From Brachypodium distachyon (lineage: Eukaryota; Streptophyta; Magnoliopsida; Poales; Poaceae): a DNA stretch of 64,000 nucleotides. Each line of letters starts with the position of its first letter. Positions within the stretch are counted from its first letter, which is position 1. Below, one piece after another: positions 56,046-64,000 of the stretch. The notes under the pieces were generated by a model. The model did no database searches, had not been told where the DNA came from, and was given only the letters and a program-made list of their open reading frames with translations. The DNA lies in the NCBI RefSeq assembly GCF_000005505.3, contig NC_016134.3, positions 33,294,150 to 33,358,149 on the forward strand, read 5' to 3'. A program made the translations under genes and the position numbers.

Positions 56046-56758
56046 GGCCTCTGTTTCTACTACAGCAGGTCAGCAGCCATCGAAATTGGAGACTGAATGT
56101 CTGCTTACCAGGACAAAAGGGGGCAAGCAAAAGACAGCAGCCTAAAGAAGAAATTTGGACAATAGGACCACTGAAGTCCAAATGATATCAGTGTCCATGT
56201 TGTCCTTTTCTTAACTAGGTCTGCATTCTGTAAAACATTTCACATTTGTACTACGCACTGATGCTGATGAAAATCAAATCATTATTTGGTAACTGAGCTA
56301 TCATGTCACAATTGAACTCCACAATTTATGATAGGACTTCTAGTCCTATTTAGGTTCATGAGTGCTTCAGCTACACTAAGCATAGTAGCATTTCCATAAG
56401 ATGTTCCAAAGCATCTTGACGTGGAAAGGTTGGGAAAAAAACATAACGAAAGCACTTTTAGGATCAGAAATGGACACAAAAGGATGCAACTAGTCCCCAC
56501 AAAAGCACTAACCAGTCAAGAATGTCAGATCTTTGTCAAAGACAGGTTGATAGCAACTGCACATTTCATTGAGTCAGAGAAAAAATATTAGCTTCCAGGT
56601 TTTTGATTTCACCAAAGTATTACAGGTTGAAAGCTAGCTAGCTGCTATCATGAATGCACTTCTTAGGATCGATATGATTCCCCAATGGAATTTAAGTACA
56701 AGATCCAAGAAGAGCACAAATTAGCATTATTATTAACAGGTTATGGACTGTTCTTAGA
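56046..56758. other. 3' flank of the receptor kinase gene
   Basis: AT-rich. Probable 3' UTR of the minus-strand receptor kinase near its right limit. No gene. Confidence 0.5.
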
Positions 56759-59700
56759 TCAGATGGAAGGGAGTGATGCCTCGATCCTGGCCTTGCGCTT
56801 GTTCTCTTCCTCGACATCGAGCAGCATCTTCACCACAGACCTCATTGGTGGGCGGTTATTTGGGACGATGTTGACACACATCAAGCCGATGTGCAGAACC
56901 TTATGCATCTCATCCTTGAACAGGCTGTCGAGCTTCTGATCGAGAACAGATTCTACACCATTCTGCTCAACGGTGTCACGCACCCACGCCACCAGGTCCT
57001 TTTCACCGATCTCTGATGCCATGGGCCACTTGCCAGTGACAAGCTCCAGAATGACCACACCAAAACTGTAGACATCACTCTTTTCGGTTACATGGATTGT
57101 GTAGGCATACTCTGCAATACACAAATGATACATCATACACATGAAACAACACATATAAATGATATGAACATTTCAGCTGCAGCTGCAGTGCACAAGTACA
57201 AAGCTACAAGATTCTGCAGAAATGTATCTCTCGACAAGTACAAGGGGAAAAACTGAAGCTACAAACTGTTCAGCATAGCAGTTATAAAGCATGTACAATT
57301 TTGCAGGAAATTTTCGAAACTTGCTAGAAACATATCAGGCATCAGTAGGAACTCACCAGGAGCAATGTAACCACAAGAGCCAGCAACGACTGACATGGTG
57401 GCCGTCCCATCTACAATAGCCTTTGCAACACCGAAATCTGCAACCTTGGCGCCAAAATCCGCATCAAGCAAGATGTTGTTTGACTTGACATCTCGATGGA
57501 GAATGGAGGGCACACAGTCATGGTGCAGGTAGGAGAGGCCCTCGGCAGCATGGACTGCAATCTTGAACCTGGTTGGCCAATCCAAGATGCCAGCTTTGGC
57601 GCTATGGAGAAAATCCCCCAGGCTGCCATTGGGCATGTACTCATAGATGAGTAACCGGCAGGTGCTGTTGGCCATGGAGCAGAAGAGCTTGACGATGTTC
57701 CTGTGCCTGACTTTGCTCAACGTTGCCACCTCGGCCTCGAAAGTGTCCATCTTGGTGCTCACCGTGTTGCTTGGCCAGAGCTTTTTGACAGCCAAAGCTA
57801 ATTCACTCCTACGCCCGACAACAGCCTTGTATACCTTCCCTGCTGCACCCTCGCCAATCACATTCTTCTCATCGAGGCTGTTCACTATGTCCTTCTCATC
57901 GAATTCCACCTTGTGGAAGGACGTGAACACCCATCTTGAGTTCTCTCTGTCGATCTCGGCGGCACGCCTCTTGTAGCTGCTATACTTGTAACCGAACCAT
58001 GTGAAACCGATGAGTAGGATGACTGCAGATACAGCAAGGATGGAGGCAACCGACTGGATACGGGCACGCCGGGCAGCATCGGAACTGCCATTGCTTGGAC
58101 ATGTCCGATTGCACAGGCCAGGGTTACCCAAGAAGCTGTTGTTGTACCATGCCCCATTGGTGAAGAGATCAGGCAGAGGTCCAGTGAGCTTGTTATACGA
58201 CAGGTTGAGATTACCGATCCTGAGCTTCTGCAGTTGCCCGGGCACCCCACCGGAAAGCTCATTGTGCGACAGATCCAGCACACTGATCCCATCGATTTCC
58301 CCAAGCTCCGGAGGGATAACCCCAGTGAGGTGGTTATGCGAGAGCCGCACCTGTACCAGCTTCTTGAGCCGTCCAATGTCCCGTGGGATCTCTCCAGAAA
58401 GGGAGTTGTTGCTCAAATCAATCGTATAAAGTTCAGAGAGCTCAACAAGCGACGCAGGGAGCGGACCTGACAAGTTGTTACCTGAAACAAAAAGCTCTTT
58501 CAGTATGGCCAAATTCCCCAGCTCTGCAGGCAGAGCACCAGTGAATCGGTTGTCCTGTAGCAGCAGCTTGGACAGGTTCCGGGCACCACCAATGGCAGGA
58601 TCAATCGTGCCGGACAGTGCGTTCAAGCGGAGCTCGAGCATGCGCACATTAGGCAATGCCCAGAATTCCGGCGGCACGGTTCCAGACAGGCTGTTGTTCA
58701 AAAGCCGGATCCTGGTGAGGGACCAGCATTGCCCCAATTCCACCGGAATGGACCCCTCTAACTTGTTGTTAAGCAGCATGATCTCCGCCAGCCTCCCGGA
58801 AGCGCACAGCGTCGGTGGGATCGGGCCCGACAGCCGGTTGTCCGACATGTCCAAGAATTGCAGCGGGGTATTCTTCCCAAACTCCGGCGGGAACGGGCCT
58901 TCAATCTGGTTCCCGAACAACCTTAGGTCGTTCAGACGCGGCGCCGACGCAAGCGATGCCGGCAAGCGTCCGCTCAGGTTGTTCTGGTAGATGTGCACGC
59001 TCTCCAGGCGTGGCCCGGCGAACGCGTCCTCCGGCATGGCCCCGGAGAGCAAGTTCATGGACAAGTCCAAAAACTGAAGCTTCTTGAGACGCCCCAGCCC
59101 CTCCGGTATACGTCCGGAGAGCTGGTTGGAGTAGAACTCAATCTGGACCGCGGAACCCAAATTCCCAATGCTTCCCGGAATCTCGCCGGAGAGACCGTTC
59201 ACCGACATGTCCAGATTGACGAGATTTCTCAGGTTCCCAAGGGAAGAAGGGATCCTGCCCTTCAGGTAGCACCTGGAGAGATACAGCAATCGGAGGCCCG
59301 CGAGGTCGCCCAAGTTCTCCGGCAACGGAGACGGCGTGAAGTCGTTGTAACCGAGCATGAGCTCCTGGAGAGATGTTAGGTTGGCCAGGAACGCCGGGAA
59401 CGCGCCGGAGAGGGCGTTCTCGACCAGGTTGAGCGTGGCGAGCGAGCGGAAGCCGGCGCCGTAGGCGGCCGGGACATGGCCGGAGAAGTTGTTGCCCGAG
59501 AGGTCGAGGTACGCGAGCGCCGGGAGCGCGGCGAGGCAGACGGGCAGAGGGCCACCAATGTCGTTCTGGGAGAGATCGAGGTGCCGCAGGGAGCGCAGAG
59601 AGCAGAGCGAGGCCGGGAAGACGCCCGAGAGGGAGACGTTTTTGAGGTAGAGCCCGGCGACGTCGGTGGTGGAATTCACGGCGCAGGCCACGTGCGGCCA

Positions 59701-59856
59701 CGCACAGGGGGAGTGGCCGCCGGAACGGGCTTTCCAGCCGGAGAGCGCGCCCGCGGGGTCGGAGAGCTTGCGCTTGGCGGCGAGGAGGGAGCCGGCGTCG
59801 TAGGGAGCGGCGGTGCGGAGCGAGAGCAGGAGGAGAGCGAGGAAGAGAGCAGCCAT
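56759..59856 (-). CDS. LRR receptor-like kinase, HAESA/HSL1 type (subfamily XI)
   Basis: Exons 59856-57357 and 57111-56759 join in phase 1 inside the APE codon (CCT G|AG), a conserved intron site in this subfamily, giving 950 residues. Order: signal peptide (about 1-18), LRRNT with CAWPHVAC, about twenty LRRs, a C-terminal Cys pair (NPGLCNRTC), TM at about 603-624, and a kinase from about 660. Kinase motifs: GEGAAGKVYKA, Lys691 in LAVKKLW, HRDVKSNN (Asp789), DFGVAKA (Asp807), GSCGYIAPEYAY and DVYSFGVVILELVTGKWP. All catalytic residues are present (RD kinase). Such receptors bind small secreted peptides at the plasma membrane with SERK co-receptors and control abscission, meristem or stomatal programmes. 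The ATG lies in a CCGCCATGG context, with TTAAAA about 70 bp upstream. The gene is complete; the ligand is unknown. Confidence 0.95.
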
Positions 59857-62856
59857 GGCGGCGGTGGTGTGTTGTGCTGTGTGGTCTGGTGGGTGGAGAG
59901 AGTGGGGAGTGTGGGCAAAGGGGTTTTAAGCAGGGGAGTTGGATTGTGTACGGTGCCAGAATTGGAAGGCTCCCTGGTTTTGTCTCCTGGAAATGAGATC
60001 GCCCAGGGGATCCTTGGCTAGGGGAACCAAACAATGTCTACGCGGCCATGCGCTGCCGACTGTTGGTGAGGAAGACGGAGTTTACACACGGAGTACCGAT
60101 TATGTGAGATGTTCGTCTCCGATCATGTGACATATCGTGAGTACAATGAATGTGGCAATGGTATTCATTAGCTTCCTTCCAGGTCAGCGCATCAAGTTTG
60201 TCGATGGTGGTACGGAGAATTTATTGTCAACCTAATGTCTTTGAATATTTTAGCACAAAGAAAGGAGACTAAACGACAAAATGGTGTCGTGGAAAGTTCG
60301 ATTTACATACTTGTCAAAATGGCAACAGTTGACAACTTTTTGTCTGTCCATTTCTTCAACGGAGACTCGATGCAATTTTATTGTTCAAAAGATTATTACG
60401 AATATATCCATTGATTTGCTTGTACATTACCACTCCACATCTTCAAAGAAGGCCATGTAAATAGTTAGTTTTTCTCTCTCTACTCAATGCCTTTAATTAG
60501 CTATCCAAGGAAAGGGATTTTATTTTTAGATATCATTAAGTACAAGATAATGTCATCAACTAAGTGGTTAATTTTCTCAAAAAAAATCAACTAAGTGGTT
60601 AATGGTATAGTAATATTTATTGGCAATGGTGATTTGGCTCTTTTTCTTCCAATAACCAAACAGGTTATGACCAAAACTTGTCGAAGGAACGAAAATGCCG
60701 GCAATGCACAATTATATAAACAATGCAACCCTACGATATAAAACAGAGTATTGCAAAACACCATCAAAGAAAAAGTGTATGCCATCTTGGTTTCCAGGAA
60801 ATTGAGACTTCTTTTCTAATATATTGTTTTTTTGTAAAAGACTTGTTTTCAAATAAAAAGAGAGCTTTAGTTTTATCATTAGGAATTTGTTGTACGGGAG
60901 GCCTTAGTTTGGGGTTCACAATTTTGGGTGGCCGTAGCAACTGGCGTCGCCGAAATCAGTTTGGAGCTAGAATTGAGAAATGCGGGAAGCGTTGGCCCGC
61001 CAGTTGCCAGTGCCTCGTTTTTTCAACTGTTGCAGACCTGCAGTAGTACGTACTAGAGTACCACTTTCAACTCTGCGGTTACTTCTTCCTCATCATCCGT
61101 ATCCGTTCCAGCCGCGCACGGAAACCGAAGGATCATCACGAGGCTCCTTCCGGCACCCGGCCGGCACAGGTGTAAACAGTAAAAACGTCCCCCGAAAAAA
61201 CAGAACAAAACGAGTTTTACGTAGCAGCACGCGCTTTTTCACGTTCCGAATTTGTCTTGGCCCCGGCCGGTGACGGAAACGCTCCCCTTCTGCGGCTCGA
61301 AAAGTGTTGTAGTGAAGCGACGATGGATGCCAGAGCAGCAGCAGCAAGGTGTAAAGTGAAGCGTTTTCTTAGCTTCAAGAAAGAAAGAAAAAGTGAAGCG
61401 TTTTCTTGTTCTCTTCTGGCCGGATTTTGGACGTACGTTGTGGGCAGCTCACTCCGGCCGAGCGGACGGGTTTGCGTTAGCAGCACGTGGCCATCCGTTT
61501 CCGTCGGTTTCCGTAATTTACGAAGCCGTTGCCCGTTGCTACTGCCTGGCCTGGCCTGGGTACCCCGCTCCGGTCCGGCGCAGGGGGCGCGCGCCGCGCG
61601 TGGACATCGTGCCGCCCATTGGAGATTTTGCATCTGGTTTTCGGTTCGACGCGTACTTGAACAAACACAGGAGAAGAAAAGCGCGGTGATTGCTAAATAG
61701 GAGAGGTTACGGTGGACTGTGTGTTGGATCCCGGCCCAAAATCCAAGCCATGATTGGGCTCCAGGTTTCCGCTTATAAAACCAAAGTGCTCAAAATATAT
61801 TGTTTATTTAAGAATAGTTTAGTTTTTTCTGAAAAAGAAATGGCTTCGGCCTCTGCGTCAGTCGATGTACACAGTCAGCTTTATTGCAAAGTCATAACCA
61901 GAAGTTACGAATCATACAGCAACGAAAAAAGATACAGTGTTTCTCAGGAAATTTAAAATATAAGAACAATAAAATGGGCCTCCAATAAAGAAGATTGAGT
62001 TTGGGTCTACTTTTTGTTTTAGAAAAGGAGGAACCACCCTCGGTCTCGGTTAGGATCTAGCTACTCCACAATTACCCTGAAACAAAAAATTCCCCCGCAG
62101 CGATACATGAGATGAAGAAAGAAACACCGCCCACTTGAGCAAAGGAAACTACCATCTAATGTATTATACGCGACAGCCAAGGACACAAAGGTGGGTAAAG
62201 GAGAAAAGGAACTTCTCGCAAATAAAAGAGGAGAAAAGGAACTAGGAGAAGGACACTAGATCAAAGAAAGAGAGATTCATGTACTCATTTCCCATCCATC
62301 ACCATGATATATAGTAAGAAAACAAAGAAGGAAGACTTTCCAAACCTTCAAGATATGGAAGCCCATAGGCTTATTGTAGATCGGAGCTTCCACCTTTTGT
62401 CCAACTGCGAACACCGACCTCCTTTGCTACAACAATCGAGGAAGCCATCACGGAGGATGGAGCCATCAGAAAGTTGTGGAATGCAGCCTAATATCATCAA
62501 TGTTGAGATCCAGGGTATCAGAAAAGACGACATATGCCCGGTCTGTCTATAATAAATACCTACCATAATATATAGATAGGGGCCGAGCTCCCTCTCCCCT
62601 TTCCACTTCGACCGATAACGCTTGTGGAAGAGAAGGGGGTCGAGATGGGGTATAGGAGATGGAAGCGCTTCAAGAGTTGGGAAGGGGAAGAGGAAAGGGA
62701 GAAAGAAAGAAACGGACCGCGCGTTCTCATCTTGATTTGATAAAATAGACACTACTTTCCAAAAAAAATCCTAAGAGATTTGTCTCTCCTCCAGTCTGAA
62801 AGATTACGTGCATCTGGCGACACATGAGAAATCCACTATATTATAATAATGATTAT
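59857..62856. other. Gene-free 3-kb stretch
   Basis: Promoter side of the receptor kinase, then AT-rich DNA. GC-rich patches at about 60950-61650 give overlapping open frames without family resemblance. At 61840-61890 GGCTTCGGCCTCTGCGTCAG with CGATGTACACAG resembles the LINE 3' end signature (minus strand) and is probably another truncated tail. No gene was recognised. Confidence 0.45.
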
Positions 62857-62858
62857 TA

Positions 62859-62971
62859 CTCCCTCTGATCCTAAATTTTTGACTTAAACTTGTCCAAATA
62901 TAGATATATCTATTCTTAAAAAGCGTCTAGATACATGTAATATTTTGACAACAATTTACGATCGGAGGGAG
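62859..62971. mobile_element. Stowaway MITE, near-identical to 63507-63619
   Basis: 113 bp, ends CTCCCTCTGATCCTAAATTT and AATTTACGATCGGAGGGAG, TA on both sides. Confidence 0.9.
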
Positions 62972-62973
62972 TA

Positions 62974-63504
62974 TTTTTCGTATCTCACTCCTGATACTTT
63001 GAGATTAGTTTTAAAAGCTAATATGTCCACGTGTATATGATGCACATGGTCTCTTAGGATTATTTTTCTCACTTTCCTTGGAACTAAAATTGTCTTCTCT
63101 CTTTCTCTCTCACCCTTACCCGCCACCCCGCTCAAAAAGAAATGGAGGTGTTAACTCAAAACAAAACTACTTCTAGAGATTAAAAACATTTGTGTGGCAC
63201 TCTCTTCATCCAAAATACAGAGCGTACACACTTTCAAGATTTAACTCTGGCCAGTGAAAGTCCAATTACATTTGGATTACTCGGTACAAAGTTTGTGCTG
63301 TTGAAAGATGGGTTTTTTATAATATATATCCAATGATATTAATATTATATCACAGAAACCACATAGCATTGAGTAAATTCTCGGTCAAAGATAAAACTTG
63401 GGAAGCCCCGCAACTTGCATTTCTTGGCGGATAATTGCTTAAGTAAAAATTGCGGTGCTAATTAAATTCAATTTTACTGCGAGGATTATAGGAAACCTAA
63501 AATG
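62974..63504. other. Intergenic, no gene recognised
   Basis: AT-rich spacer between the two Stowaway copies. Nothing recognised. Confidence 0.5.
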
Positions 63505-63506
63505 TA

Positions 63507-63619
63507 CTCCCTCTGATCTTAAATTCTTGACTCAAATTTGCCCAAATATGAATGTGTCTATTTTTAAAAAGCGTCTAGATACATGTAATATTTCGACAAC
63601 AATTTAGGATCGGAGGGAG
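63507..63619. mobile_element. Stowaway MITE, near-identical to 62859-62971
   Basis: 113 bp, ends CTCCCTCTGATCTTAAATTC and AATTTAGGATCGGAGGGAG, TA on both sides. Same length and same central AAAAAGCGTCTAGATACATG as the copy 536 bp to the left, in the same orientation. Confidence 0.9.
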
Positions 63620-64000
63620 TAGTCTTAACATGCCTATGGAACAATCGCCGCATAGAGTTTCAATGTAAATGATTATCTTTAATGCCTCAACTATTGTTGA
63701 TAGTTCAATTTGGTCTCCAAATTAGAGAATATGCAAGTTTGAAATCTATCTTTCAAAAACCGAAATAGTTTAGTCCCCGATACTAGTCGAAGTGTTGTGA
63801 TTGATCACTCAAGAGTACCACACATAAGCCTAAAATTTAAAATCAGGGAAAACATAAGCAAGAAGAAAAATATCAAGAATTTTAGGGGAAAATGAATTCA
63901 TATATTTTTTTATAAAAAATCAATGGAATATTGGAATTTTGAAATGCAAAAAAAAAGTTGTTCCAACAAAACAAACATGCCCACTCGCCCTAGTGACAAG

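Noticed and set aside
59138..60034. Open frames overlapping the first part of the receptor kinase in other frames
   Set aside because: Low-complexity Pro/Arg/Ser translations produced by the GC-rich LRR codons.
1..64000. An intact LTR retrotransposon
   Set aside because: No paired LTRs, primer-binding site, polypurine tract or gag-pol coding region was found. Only an uncertain LTR-like fragment near 53.5-54.2 kb.

Overview
The window looks like nuclear DNA of a grass, most likely a Pooideae species. The coding exons are GC-rich and lie in AT-rich intergenic DNA. There are at least fifteen Stowaway-type elements with CTCCCTCC ends and TA duplications, plus Tourist, hAT and Mutator-like MITEs, short 5'-truncated LINEs, SINE heads and Helitron-like ends. 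No intact LTR retrotransposon was recognised and there are roughly seven gene loci in 64 kb. That fits a compact grass genome or a gene-rich island better than average Triticeae intergenic DNA. The species call is an inference.

Layout. 0-4.8 kb (minus): a membrane RING-H2 E3 ligase gene, cut by the left edge inside the RING. 8.1-9.4 kb (minus): a two-exon O-methyltransferase of the ZRP4/resorcinol-OMT type. 10-23 kb: no gene; Stowaway, Tourist, hAT and MULE elements, two LINE tails, and two foldback elements, one carrying a nested hAT MITE and one a 3 x 55-bp internal array. 23.8-25.6 kb (plus): a complete two-exon type III polyketide synthase with an intact Cys-His-Asn triad and a chalcone-synthase-unlike pocket. 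26-29 kb: MITEs, a decayed RNase-H LINE, and a defensin-like exon on the minus strand. 30.0-30.5 kb (plus): an oleosin with ABRE, RY and TATA motifs upstream. 31.2-32.5 kb (plus): an F-box gene that appears to have lost its start codon and carries a 1-nt frameshift. 33-41 kb: a degenerate 22-bp array, a transposon-related relic, a perfect palindrome and a Helitron candidate. 42.0-43.1 kb (plus): a single-exon clade-A-like PP2C with two ABREs upstream. 45-56 kb: a second Helitron-like region, a tRNA-Val(CAC) gene, a SINE with perfect target duplications, another foldback, and LINE copies with target duplications. 56.8-59.9 kb (minus): a complete two-exon LRR receptor kinase of the HAESA/HSL type. 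60-64 kb: no gene; two near-identical Stowaway copies.

How the genes may relate. The OMT and the type III PKS match the two enzyme classes that make methoxylated resorcinolic lipids in grasses and are about 14 kb apart with no other gene between them, so they form a candidate mini-cluster. The oleosin and the clade-A-like PP2C both carry ABA-type promoter elements, as expected for a seed oil-body protein and an ABA-feedback phosphatase. The RING ligase, F-box relic and receptor kinase are unrelated neighbours. All family calls were made by eye from motifs and gene structure; no database search was run.
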